DNA from: Acanthamoeba castellanii str. Neff
Lineage: Eukaryota > Discosea > Longamoebia > Acanthamoebidae
Assembly (NCBI RefSeq): GCF_000313135.1
Contig: NW_004457584.1
Coordinates: forward strand, 530,653-594,652
Reading direction: 5' to 3'
Length of the DNA: 64,000 bases
The notes under the pieces are model-generated. The model was given only the letters and a program-made list of their open reading frames with translations. It made no database searches and was not told the DNA's origin. The position numbers and the translations under genes were made by a program. Numbering within the stretch: position 1 is the stretch's first letter; the number at the start of each line of letters is the position of its first letter. Shown here piece by piece: positions 12,501-22,894 of this stretch.

Positions 12501-13738
12501 TGTGTGTGTGTGTTGCACCGTGGTGCTGACTGTGGTTGCTGGTGTGATTGGGCCACAGGTTCTGGTGCCCCTGAGTCTCGCAAAGCACCTCAAATTTTGG
12601 AGCCTCTACTTCATGCGTTTCTGCCGCTACAACGAACACAACGCCGACAGGTCCTCACTTTCCCGCACGCACGCACGCACGACACGCACACACCCACCGC
12701 ACACGCGCGCAACTATGCTTACGCACGCGTGCGTGTTCGATCAGATGGTGCCGAGACAACATGCTCATCGCCGGGGGCAAGCCGGCGAGTGGCAAAAAGA
12801 GCAAGAAGGCCGCGGCCGCGGCCGGTCTCGGCAACGCCACTGCGACCGCCGACGGCCAGCCGCCGCCGGACGACCTTCTGCAGCACCTGGCCGAGCGGGA
12901 GCGGTGGAAGAAGGAGCTGGCCGGCCGCGAGGCCGAGGCCAAGCGGATGAAACGGCTGGCCGAGAAGCACATGGAGCACGCGCTGCGGCTCAAGTCGCGC
13001 TTGGCCTACGAGCGCAAGCGCGCCGCGTTCTTTCTGGAGCGGCTCGACCAGGCCACGCACCAGGGCAGCGACCAGCTCGAGCTCGAGTGGAAGGCCGAGT
13101 GGAAGCAGCGGCGCGAGGCCGGCGCCACGGCCGACGATGACGACGACGACGACGACTTAGACGATGATGACGACGATGATCTTGACTCGGAGTCGGACGG
13201 CAGCGAGATCGACGGCGGCAAGAAACACAGCGGCCAGCACAAGAGTACGAAAGCGACGGCAAACAAGAAAACGAAGACGAAGAAAAAGAAGAAGAAGAAA
13301 AGTAAGGAGGAGGAGCCGGACGAGCTGGTCGAGTTCTTCATTCGTTCGCCGGGCCAGCGACGCATTCCCGCCGCGCCGTCGTCGCTCGTCCCGCCGCTGC
13401 CGGCGCTCTCGGCCTCGTCGGTAGGACCCAGCCCCAGCAACTCGCCTCGGCCGCCGATGCCGTCGCCGCCGTCGCGTCGCCCGCCACCGCCACCGCTCGG
13501 TGGCGCGTCGTCGGCGACGACCACCCCGTCGCCTCCCTCGTCGAACCCGTCGTCGGCCTCGTTTTCGCCGTTGCCGTCGCCCTCGACCCGGCCACCGCCC
13601 ATTCGCTCGCCGCCCTACGCCCTGGCCGCGCCCCTTGCCGCCGAGCCCGCTCCGCCCGCCACCGCCGCCGCCCCCTCGCCCATGTCCTTCGGCGTTGTAC
13701 GGTACCGTTACGTGATGCGTGCCGTGCGGTGTGTCGTG

Positions 13739-13769
<31 letters not shown>

Positions 13770-13990
13770 TGGTCGTGTGTGGTCGTGTGTGCTGACCTGG
13801 GGTGGATGGCGAACAGAGCGTTCGGCCAGACGGCAGTAGCGCCGCCGGCAATGTCGCCGCGCAGTGCGGCGGCGGACGAGAGCCTTGGCGCCGTCCCGAT
13901 GCCCGAGGGCAAGCTCTCACTTCACCGCCAGATGGGCAAAAAGCTGATCCCCTTCCTCATGCGCCGACCCACCAGGTACGTGTGCGGTGG

Positions 13991-14026
<36 letters not shown>

Positions 14027-14778
14027 AGGCTGACTTGTGATGGTGCCTCATCCCAGGGATGACCTGGTGGCGCGACGCATCCTGCTGCCGGCCGAGGAAG
14101 ACATCCTGATGGCACTCAACGGCGAGGGCCGGGGCAGCATCGACGAGACAACCACTACGGGCAGCCCCTACACGTCGCACGGCGCCGACGAGTCCGAGGA
14201 CGACGACGCCGGCACGCGGACGCCGACTAGCTCCCCGGCGGTGCTGATTGATGACGTGGACGACATGGCCGAGACCGACCGCGACTTCCTCCTCCGCGCG
14301 GCCTCGTCGGCGGCCGCCGGCAGAAACAAGGGCAGCTACAGCAGCAGCAACACATCATCGGGCGCTGCTGACGTGGCATCGCCGCAGCCGCCAGCGCCGT
14401 CGCCGTCGTCGACGTCGAGCCTGGCGTCGGGCTCGTCGTGGCTGTCGTCGTCCCAGGCGACGCGCGGCAAGATGGCGGCGCCGGCCCACGTGCCCTTCAC
14501 GCCGGCGCACCATCGCAACGGCAACGGCCCCGCCGGGCCACAGCTGCAATCGCAGCAGTCGGCAGCGGCGTCGTCGCTGCCGGAGCCCAAGCGCGGGCTG
14601 ATCCAGCGCTTCGTCTCGGAGAAGAACATCACCTCCACCAACATCAACAAGGTACGATTCAACGCTCATGACACGACACACACGACACACACGACACACA
14701 CGACACACACGACACACACGACACACACGACACTCATTCACTTCTTCTTTGTACCTGCAGGCCGGGTCACGACCATGA
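9597..14778 (+). CDS. Myotubularin-family phosphoinositide 3-phosphatase with RPEL-like motif
   Basis: Eighteen exons sum to 3486 nt (1161 residues): 9597-9833, 9920-9987, 10102-10213, 10280-10391, 10496-10643, 10764-10928, 11004-11133, 11231-11402, 11487-11578, 11670-11803, 11925-12024, 12150-12243, 12342-12441, 12559-12650, 12745-13702, 13817-13975, 14057-14651 and 14761-14778. Order: GRAM/PH-like N-terminus; myotubularin catalytic core with the complete CSDGWDRT loop (Cys near residue 410), so probably active on PI3P and PI(3,5)P2; FEFNEEFL and TVSLWSY core motifs; a charged coiled coil ([16 protein letters not shown]); a poly-Asp and poly-Lys stretch; a Pro/Ser-rich region; an RPEL-like motif ([16 protein letters not shown]) near residue 950; a Ser-rich tail. 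It should act on endosomal membranes. The exon-8 acceptor could be 11231 or three bases later. Confidence 0.9.
14671..14732. repeat. 9-bp (CACACACGA)n repeat in the last myotubularin intron
   Basis: About six to seven copies between exon 17 (ends 14651) and the 18-nt last exon (14761-14778). Confidence 0.9.
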
Positions 14779-15040
14779 AAACAGCGAGTTATGTAGTTGA
14801 TCTTATCTTTTATTCATATATTCGAATTCTCATGTGTTCTGTGGAACGGTAACATTGGTTTGCTCTTATGGTCGTTTTTGGCTAATCACTGACCCCTTGT
14901 AACGCGCCGGGAGCGACCAGCCGCTGACGAACCGCGTGTTGCTCGTTGGCTTCGGCACAATGGTACAGCCCAAACCACCCCAAGCCAACGTTGAACAACA
15001 GCAACAAACAATATCTTATGCACTTTTTATAATCTTAACG

Positions 15041-16113
15041 ATGGAGGCGATGATGCAGCAATCCGATGCCAAGCCCGGCCCAGAGGCACCCTGGGTGGTC
15101 AACATCCAGGAGCTCTTCAAGCGCTACGACCAGCGCTACTTCCACTCTCTGGTGTCATCCCGCGCCACACTCGCCTGGAGCGGCACCCTCAAAACGTTAG
15201 TCGCTCTCTCATGTGTGTGCGTGCGTGCGTGTGCGGTGCGTGTGTGCGGCTGAAGAGTTATTTGTTCCCCCCCCCTTCTTTTCTTCTGCAAGCGACACGG
15301 GCAAGTGTTTGGTCCAGTCGGAGCAGGAGGGCGGCGGGGTGTTTGTGGACCTGAGCGAGCCCATCCTGCGCTACTGCACCAGGCAGGACGTCATCGACGC
15401 TCTCCTGGTACATGATGTCTCTTTTGTGTGGTGGTGCCTGTGCTACGTGCGTGTGCGTGTGAAACGACTGAGTGTTGACCTGCGCTGTCGCGCCGCAGCA
15501 CGAGATGATCCACGCGTACCTCTACCTGACGGACGACCCCGACTGGAAGCAGCACGGCCCCTCCTTTATCCAACTCGCCGAGTACGACTCATCGCCCCAT
15601 ACGACACGCAACACACTCAACAACACGACACACGCACGCACACACGCACGCCACACACACACACTCACCCGCGCGTACCCGGCACACGTTCATGCCGATG
15701 TGCTCGTGTGTGTGGCGCGCAGAACGATCAATCAGGCGGAGGGCGCCAATGTGCAGCCGTATCACACGTTCACGCGGGAGGTGGCCTTCCTCAAGCTGCC
15801 CGTGGCGAGCTGGCCCTCATCGCCACACAACGGCCTCCGCGAGCTCACCACCGACGAGAAGGAGTCCCAGCGCCAGTACATCGGTACCACCATCCACCGG
15901 TGGACACACAACCTTCCTTCCATTCATTGATCTTCATTCTTCGTCGTCACCGTCGTCTTCGTTCTTCTTTTCGTTGTATGGTGAGCAGGCAGGCACTCGG
16001 GCGAGGGCACGCAGGAGCGTCCGGTCCTGCGGCTCGTCTGCGACGAGTACTACAACCGCGGCCAGCAGTCCCCCACCTCCCACTACTCGGCCATCCGCAG
16101 GCCGCAGCCCTAA
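15041..16113 (+). CDS. SPRTN: Spartan-like (SprT) metalloprotease for DNA-protein crosslink repair
   Basis: Five exons: 15041-15195, 15293-15407, 15499-15581, 15723-15883 and 15989-16113 (639 nt, 212 residues). The SprT domain fills most of the protein: LFKRYDQRYF, WSGTLKT, VDLSEPILRY, the zinc/catalytic motif HEMIHAYLYLTDD, then HGPSF supplying the third His. INQAEGANVQPYHTFTREV follows the Spartan pattern after the active site. Spartan proteases are DNA-activated and cut proteins crosslinked to DNA at stalled forks. This copy ends soon after the core; I see no PIP box, SHP box or UBZ finger, all present in animal SPRTN, so recruitment must differ. ATG 15041 was chosen; an upstream in-frame stretch from 14936 is possible but looks like leader. 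Confidence 0.9.
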
Positions 16114-16213
16114 ACGACGTTATCCCTTCGTTATTTTTTTGGCTTTACGAAAAGACAATCTGAATAGAATTTAATTTAATATTATATAAAACATACATAC
16201 TAGGAAGGCCTGC

Positions 16214-18211
16214 CTAGTGGCCCACGAGAGCGTTTCGGGCCAGGGCTTCGTCGGGCGAGAGGGCTGACGAGGCGTCGGAGAGGTGGTAGCCGTGGTCGCT
16301 GCCGGCCGAGCCCTCGCGCAGGTCGACCTTCATGTTCCACGGGATGAAGGAGGTCTTGTTGCCCGCCGCCTCCACGATCTCGCGCGTGGCGCGCATGACC
16401 GCCAGCTGTCGCGCCAGGGCGGTGTCGGCCTGCAGCCGCGCGCCCTTGGCCCGCTGCTCGGCCGTGTAGAGCTCCGCGTCGGCCTTGACCCTCGCCTCCT
16501 GCGCCAGACCTGCACTCCAGCAGTGTGAGTGATCAAGAAGACCACGAAGAAGATGATGCTGCTGATCATTGTTGTAGCGGTGGTGATGATGATGATGACC
16601 ATAGTGCTGAGTGTACCTTGGGCCTTCTGGATGCCAGTCTGGGCCTGGGCGGCGATGTTGGCCCGGTTGGAGGCGGTCTGGAGCTTGTTCGAGGCGCGCT
16701 GGGTGAGGAGATCGCGCAGGGCCGAGTCGTGGAACTCGAGCTTCTCGATGCTCATGTCCATCAGCACCACGCCCCACGTCGTCACATATTCCTACACCCA
16801 CACAAAATCAGTCCCACACGAAGTGAGAATTGTTTTTCTATTATATTAATGTAATAGAATGTATAAATAATCAACAATAAGGTAAATACAAATACAAATA
16901 AGGGAAATGATAAATAATAAATAAGAATTATAATAATCAAGAAAGCGTACCCGCAATTCGTCCATGAAGGCCTCGCGCACGATCTCGCTGAAGAGCGACG
17001 GCGTGCTGATCTCGCGCTGCTTGCCCATCTTCTTCTTCTTGCGCCTGGTCAGCTCGTCGTCCTTGTCATTGTCGTCCTGGTCATCATCGGACCCGAATCC
17101 CGGGTCCTCGAGCGACTCGTGCCGGCCCGACGGCAGCGTCGGCGCGATCTCGTCCAGCGAGTGGTGCAGGAAGATCGACGTCACCAGCGCCTCCGCCTTC
17201 TCGAACAGCGCCTCGCTCACATTGCTCACATCCTACAATATAATAAAAGAAAATAACATATCAGAAGTGTGCGTGGATGGAGCTTATGAGGAGTGTGCGT
17301 GTGTGTGCGTGTGCGGTGGTGCGTGTGCGGCCAAATGCGTGTGCGTGTACCCTGAAGGCGCGGACGGGATCTTCGATGCGGTAGGTGATGATGGTGTTGA
17401 CCATGATGGCGATGCCGTCGTTGGTGTTGACCTTGAGCGGCTCCAGCCGGCGCACCTGCTCCTGGACCGAGACGAACTCCTGGAAGCGGAATGTGGGCGA
17501 CGTGCGGATGTGGAGGCCCGGCAGCAGCACCTCGAGCTTGCCCGTGTCGTACGAGATGCCCACCTGGCCCTCGTTGACGATGATGCGCTTGATCGGCCCG
17601 AGCTCAATGTAGGGCGCACCAATGTCCTTGGCCTCCTGGAACACGTGCGGCGCCACCAGTATGTGGCGGCCGGGCTCCAATATGATCGTCTCTCCGTTCT
17701 TCCAGCTCAGACCCAGCTGGCCCTAAGAAAGAAAGACAAAGGTTAAAAGCCGCACACGCCGCACACGCAGCACACGCCGCACGCGACCGCACACACCAAC
17801 CTTTTTGATGGTGACGACGGTGATGGGACCGAATTCAATGAGGTCGTCGTTGATGGACTTTTGCTCGACGAAGCTGTGGAGCGGCGACAGGAGGACGTAG
17901 CGGCCGGGCCGCAGGATGACCGGCTGGCCGCTGTGCAGGGTGAGGCCCATGCTGCCCTCCTGGATCAGCTGCATCTTGCTCAGCACGTAGAGCGCGCCGA
18001 GGCCGGTGCACGCCACCAGGCCGACGCCGAGCGCACCGCAGGCCGAGCTGCTCTGGACGAAGCCCAGGTCCTCCAGGGCGTCGAGCAGGCTCACCCCGTC
18101 CTCGATGCGCGTGTTGGTCGACGTCTGGAAGCCCAGATCGCTGCCGGTTCCCGCGCCTCCGCCGGCCTGCAGCTGCTTGTACCCGCCGCTGCCGCTGTCC
18201 TGTATGTTCAT
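16214..18211 (-). CDS. SPFH/band-7 (stomatin-prohibitin-flotillin) membrane protein
   Basis: The ATG at 18211 starts MNIQDSGSGGYK. A hydrophobic segment (ACGALGVGLVACTGLGALYVL) could anchor the N-terminus. Three tandem beta units follow, each with a G-x-x-G-L/I, PGRH/PGLH and GPI-like signature (SMGLTLHSGQPVILRPGR; QLGLSWKNGETIILEPGR; QVGISYDTGKLEVLLPGL). Then come the SPFH core (VNTNDGIAIMVNTIITYRIEDP), a charged insert (DDDQDDNDKDDEL, RRKKKKMGK) and a helical Ala-rich coiled coil (QARVKADAELYTAEQRAKG). The likely role is oligomeric membrane scaffolding; the compartment is not readable. A longer upstream frame to 18595 was rejected. An AT-rich intron lies at about 16810-16950. It is divergent from the GST gene. 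Confidence 0.85.
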
Positions 18212-18663
18212 GTTGGCTGGTGCCGGGTGGTGGTAGCCTGGGTGGTTGCCGGGGGGGGGTGTTTGCCAGTGTAGGCCGGCACTGCAGTGGTTGAGTGAGA
18301 GTTGGGAAAGGACTGCACTACTTGAGGACGCTGGTTTGCCGCAATGGAATTTGAAAAGAAGAATCCGAGGTAGAATTGGCGAACGAAAAGTTACACCACT
18401 TTGCTGAAGACTGAATGTTATTGGGGGATCCTTTTTAGGAAAATAATGGTTGCAGTTTTCTTGAAAATTCGATATACGACAATTCTCAAAATAGGGCACA
18501 TGTTCGCCAATCGCCGCAGGAATGACGAGTATCTCGCCGTTTTGCTCGGGTAGTTTCAATCCGTCACGCCGATAAGAACGCAATAAAAAGACCATCCGCC
18601 CTTATCGATCACATCCACAACCAACAACACCCACACACAACAACACCAACACTCACTCACAAG
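18212..18663. promoter_or_regulatory. Divergent promoter region, SPFH / GST
   Basis: A 452-bp spacer between two opposed start codons. The GST-proximal part (about 18600-18660) is CA-rich and C-rich without G runs (ACAACACCCACACAC), as in short 5' leaders of highly expressed genes. Nothing else is seen. Confidence 0.45.
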
Positions 18664-19567
18664 ATGACCACCACCGCAGTGACCAAGCCCACCCTCACCT
18701 ACTTCAACCTGCCCGGTCTCGCTGAGGCCCCGCGCCTTCTCCTCGAAGACGCCGGCGTCGACTACGACTACGTGGCCGTCGCCAACTGGGCCGAACTCAA
18801 GCCCGAGTTCCAGGCCGCTGGTACGCACCTTCACTCCACCCCCATTCACTCCAGCGTTGCAGCGCAGCACCCTTAAAGGAAAAGGAAACAAGAAAGAAAA
18901 TAAGAAAATACAGAAAGAAAATAAGAAAATACAGAAAATAGACTGACCGTGGCGATGGCGCAGGCAAGGCGCCGTTCGGGCAGCTCCCCATCTATGAGGA
19001 CCCGTCGGGCCTGTCGCTGGCGCAGAGCTCGGCCATCACCCGCCACCTGGCCCGCGAGCACGGCTACTACGGCACCTCGGCCCACGAGGCCGCGCTGATC
19101 GACCAGGCGGCCGAGGGCGTGGTCGACATCCGCACGCGCGTCATCCAGGCCGTGTTCCGCACCCCCGAGGAGCAGAAGGCCGAGGCCAGGGCTCAGTTGC
19201 TGGCCGACTACCTGCCCGGCCAGCTGGCCATCTTCTCCAAGCTCCTCGAGAAGAACGGCGACAACGGCTTCCTCGTCGGCTCCAAGGTACCACCAAAGAT
19301 CAATCAAACAGAGCTGCTGACGTCATCCAGCCTGGCTCGAACCGAAGCATGTTGCTGACGTCATCCACCCTTTCGCTCATCTTCCCTTAGTTGAGCTATG
19401 CGGACGTGTACCTGTGGACGACGGTGGCCATGCTGAACACGCGCGTGGAGGGCAGCCAAGAGGTGACGGCCAAGTACCCGGCCATCACCTCCTTCTTCGA
19501 CCGCTTCGCCGCTCGCGATCGCGTCAAGGCCTACCTCGCCCGCGACGTCTACGCCAAGAAGGAGTGA
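18664..19567 (+). CDS. Glutathione S-transferase
   Basis: Exons 18664-18820, 18964-19286 and 19391-19567 give 218 residues, the normal length for a cytosolic GST. The N-terminal thioredoxin-like domain has LTYFNLPGLAEAPRLLLEDA with the catalytic-type Tyr of sigma/pi/mu classes, KAPFGQLPIYED with the cis-Pro, and LAQSSAITRHLAREHG with the QSxAI glutathione site. The all-helical C-terminal domain has LSYADVYLWTTV, the usual N-capping box (S-x-x-D). It conjugates glutathione to electrophiles or reduces peroxides in the cytosol. The closest class by eye is sigma/prostaglandin-D-synthase-like. Its stop lies 50 bp from the stop of RFX copy 4 on the other strand. Confidence 0.93.
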
Positions 19568-19617
19568 AGTTACAAACATTCTTTGCATACATATGTATTA
19601 AATGATAAATAAGAATG

Positions 19618-20423
19618 TCACCAAGACGGGGAGTGGCTGGGGCACACGTCCGGCGCGAGCAACAGCAGCGCGTCCTCGTCTTGGGCCGCCAAAGTGTCGG
19701 CCCAGGCCAGCAGTCGGTCGAGGTCCTCGTCGTCTCCCGCCGCAGACGGTGTTGCCACGGCCGACGTCGTCCAGCGGTCCAGCGTTGTTGTGGTCACCAC
19801 TCGCTGGGTGAAGGTCGAGTCCCACTGCCTCTCGAGGTCCTTCCAGTCGTCGTGGCCGGCCATGTCTTGTTGTTGCTGTGGGTCTGTGGAGGGGTTGGCG
19901 ACGCTCCACTCGCACGAGCCCGACGACCCGGGATCGCGGTCAAGTACGTCGCTAACGCCAACTTCCTCCTTGACCGGAGGCACAGCGAGCGCGTCGTCGC
20001 TGCAGCCCGCGGCTGGGACCGGTCGGGGGTCATAGGTCATGACGGAGCGACGCAGGCCGAGGTAGTACTGAGTGACGCTGTGGCGCGGGCCGCTGCGCTT
20101 GGTGCGCACGTCGGGGAAGGCGCGCTTGACCATCTTGCCCACGACGGCGCGCGTGAACAGGGCCGGTCGGCCCTCCCTGCGGCACATGTCGACGTACTCT
20201 CTGTACACGCTGCTCTTGCTCACGGCGTCCGGCTGGCCTTGTGTTGCGCCCCAATCCAGTTCGAAGGTTTGTTTCAGCCTGCAGTTGATTGGGGCCAGAT
20301 GTGGGTGAGCTATCTGATCTGTGGAATTAACATTCAAGTTCACCGCGGCGGGAAGGCCGGCGCATACCAGAGGATGACCTGATAGCTGTGTAGCTTTCGT
20401 TCAAGCTGTGTAAGCTCAGCCAT
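19618..20423 (-). CDS. RFX-type transcription factor, copy 4
   Basis: Exon 1 is 20423-20368 (56 nt) and exon 2 is 20278-19618 (238 residues). The DNA-binding domain covers residues about 13-95: QVILW/LKQTFE, VSKSSVYREYVDMCRREG, GKMVKRAFPDVRT, KRSGPRHSV and YYLGLR. Apart from the central loop it is nearly identical to copy 3, suggesting a fairly recent duplication, although the two are separated by about 10 kb of unrelated genes. The tail has KDLERQWDS and DRLLAWAD, then a hydrophobic ALLLLAPDV stretch. The intron is 89 nt. Confidence 0.9.
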
Positions 20424-20888
20424 CGTGATGTGTTTCCGTTTGTGGGTGCGCGCGCGCTAGTGTTCTCTTGTGGTGTGGTCTGGAAGAAATGCAAGGGAGG
20501 GTCTCGCAGCTCCTTCTTATATCTTGAACTCTTCTGGGGCCGTTCTTGCGAAACTCTTGGCCACGACGAGCCGAGGCGCATACCTCACCAGTTCAGACTA
20601 AGGCTTGGAACGAGATCACGTTCATGTGGAACAAAAGACACAAACTGACAACCTTAATTCAAAAAAGGCATAAACCAGCCAGCAGCGTTGGACCGCGTCA
20701 CTGGTGCCCGCGGACCGTAACAACTATGCGCACAATCGCAACTCAGACGTAATGCTGGTGCTCATGGCGAAGAAGACCAGAATCCTGATCTAAAGCAGCT
20801 GTAGCCCAGTGTCAGGACCTACCCAAGCTCTTCATCTTGACACCCGCGCCCCCAAGCCCGCAGGAACCCAACTGATTCTCAATGAAAG
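20424..20888. other. Intergenic between RFX copies 4 and 5
   Basis: 5' flank of copy 4 and 3' flank of copy 5. No gene, repeat or RNA structure is supported. Confidence 0.5.
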
Positions 20889-21583
20889 CTATGTTTGGCT
20901 GGCGATGGGTGCTAAAGGTGGCGGTGATGGTGGTTCGATGATGGACTCTGCCCAGGCCACCAGCGAGCTTCGTCGTCCCTGATCCAGGCCGCTCGGCCCC
21001 ACGTCAGCGCACACCGAATCCCACGAACTGGTCAAGTCGCTCAGCTCCTCGAGCACGCACCGCCTCTCCGAGCAATCGAACGACGACGATGATGACGAAG
21101 AAGAAGGCGATGGAGTTGATGAGCGCCCGAGGGTATCACTCGATTGGGGTTCGGTTTTTGCTGAGTTCAGGCGGGGTTGGTGGGCCGCGGTGGTGGCCGT
21201 AGGCTGGGCCAAGGTGGCTAGTCGGATGCCGGTGTAGTGTTGGGCGACGCGCCCGGCGATGCGGAGGCGACGCGATCGCACCTGGGGGAAGGCGCGCTTG
21301 ACCATCTTGCCCACTACGGCCCGGCTGAAGAGCGATTGTTGTGGGTCACAGAAGTGGTTGGTGTATTCATCGTAGACGCTCTCCTTGAGCACCACCTCCT
21401 CGTCGCGGTGACATACGACAGGCTCATAGTGCTCCTTGAGCCTAGCGGTTTTATATGGCACCTATCAGAGTAGATCTAAACTGTTGATGAACAAAAATAT
21501 GCGGTTGGGGAGGGGCCTACGGGGTACCAAAGGAGCACCTGGCAGGAGTGGAGGCGACGTTTGAACTTCTGCACGTCGGCCAT
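20889..21583 (-). CDS. RFX-type transcription factor, copy 5 (shortest)
   Basis: Exon 1 is 21583-21528 (56 nt, MADVQKFKRRLHSCQVLL) and exon 2 is 21441-20889 (202 residues). The RFX domain lies at residues about 13-92: LKEHYEP, KESVYDEYTNHFC, SRAVVGKMVKRAFPQVRS, RRLRIAGRV and HYTGIR. RRL is closer to the animal RRLGTRG consensus than the RRG of copies 1-3. The C-terminal tail keeps TSSWDSV and SSLVAWAES and then ends. It is shorter than animal RFX proteins (700+ residues) because everything beyond the DNA-binding domain and this motif is missing. Confidence 0.87.
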
Positions 21584-22028
21584 GACGTGTTGACGGTGGG
21601 TGGGAGTGGAAGCAGTGATGATGTGCCGAAATCAGCGCCAAGCCAACTGGTTTGTGCCAGTCGCGAGAATGGGGCAGATAGAGGACACAGAAGCTAAGGT
21701 CCAAGCCTAAGAGCCGGACGCAACAGCTTGTTCATATTCTGCCACATCTGAGATTGGGTTTACTCCGCGCAGTATTGCACCACATGTGACCTCTGCGGAT
21801 TCCTCTGTCCACTTGAACTGGCTGGATCCACAGGGGGATTGTTGAGGCTGGCATTGGTCGATCTGCCAGGAGTGGTTTCCATATCAGAGCTCTATGAGAA
21901 GGAACATCAAATGGAAAACTCGGACCTAAAAACCCTGCGATAGTGGGTGCTTGGAACATGTTAGATTAGGCTACTAAACCCTCTCGGTTTGATTGGCTCC
22001 AAGCAACAGGAGACCAAAACTTGGGTGA
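21584..22028. other. Intergenic between RFX copy 5 and the degenerate copy
   Basis: No supported feature in 445 bp. It contains the 5' flank of copy 5. Confidence 0.45.
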
Positions 22029-22583
22029 TCATGACGTGTACAAGTTGTGGGGCGTTCTGATTGCCGCGGCCCACCACAACCCAGCCACTAACGCGCCTGC
22101 GCCCACCGCGGGGGGTCGGGTTGCAGGCAAGCGCGGGATCCAGTTTCTCGTCGTGCAGTCCCCGACTTCGCCCCACCTCTCGGTTGAGCGCTCCCAAGAG
22201 GAAGGCGGCGTCGAGTTGGCCACGGGCGGGCTGGTCGAGCCGGACCACGGCGACCAAGACGAAGCTGGTGACGACGAACTAGGTGATGGTGATGTCGATG
22301 GTGATGTGTGCGATGAAGATAAAGATGAAGAAGAAGAGGTGAAGAGTGGTCGGATGCCGATGTAGAACTGCTTGGTGGTGCCCTTCACAGCAAGTCGGCG
22401 CGAGCGCACCGAGGGGAAGGCGCGCTTGACCATCTTGCCCACTACCGCCCTTGAGAACTGCGGCGGCGGGCCGTGTCCTTCGTCGACATGGTCGTTGTCG
22501 TTGTGGCGGTGGTGTACAGCTGCGGCGGCGTTGTGGCGGCGACAGAGGTGGATGGCGCCCGAACGTGTGAGCCCCCAGTGCAC
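22029..22583 (-). pseudogene. Degenerate or N-terminally diverged RFX copy 6
   Basis: The second half of the RFX domain is clear: QFSRAVVGKMVKRAFPSV, RSRRLAVKG and QFYIGIRPL. The first half is not. Where the other copies have the VxKxxVYxxYxxxC helix there is AAAAVHHRHNDNDHVDEG. No 56-nt exon 1 with the LxRxLHxxQVxLW signature is visible within the next 300 bp upstream. The tail is Ser/Thr/Pro-rich and lacks the W/LLAWA motif. The frame stays open from the domain to the stop at 22029, so it could still be transcribed or use a distant first exon. I call it a decaying duplicate; the upstream limit is uncertain. Confidence 0.55.
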
Positions 22584-22894
22584 GCGTCAAGCCGGAGTCC
22601 GCGTGCGAACGTGGATCCACCGGATCAATCCATCGGATTCGTTGCAGACGCCGCGTGCGAGACTGCGCTCTCTCTTCCGCCGTCCCCAGCACGCACGGAA
22701 CACGGCTCGTTCTGGATCTTGGTGCCGCGCTCTCTCGACGTGCGCTGTTGGTGTCAAGTACCGGCCCTTCCAGCCTCGTCATCTCGGTCCGATCACGCGA
22801 GTGTGCTGAATGTCAGTAGGTCCGGCCCGATCCCTTCGGCCGGACAAAAACAACATTTTTAATTACATCAATAAGAAGGCTGAGAAACAGTGCC
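22584..22894. other. Intergenic with a short inverted repeat
   Basis: No gene. It contains an 8-bp perfect inverted repeat at 22820-22845, about 50 bp past the GH3 stop codon. Confidence 0.45.
22820..22845. repeat. 8-bp inverted repeat downstream of the GH3 gene
   Basis: GTCCGGCC (22820-22827) and GGCCGGAC (22838-22845) around a 10-nt loop. It may form a hairpin in the GH3 3' UTR. Confidence 0.7.

Noticed and set aside
9597..16113. Treating the myotubularin and SPRTN exons as one gene
   Set aside because: The myotubularin frame ends at TGA 14776-14778, and a new ATG with a complete SprT domain follows after a gap without exons.
18212..18595. N-terminal extension of the SPFH protein upstream of 18211
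   Set aside because: It lacks family similarity, and the ATG at 18211 starts the conserved-looking part. The region must also hold the divergent GST promoter.
20424..20888. tRNA or other RNA gene in the RFX intergenic regions
   Set aside because: I looked for a B-box-like GGTTCGANTCC with an acceptor stem and found none that holds up. A covariance-model search would be needed to be sure.
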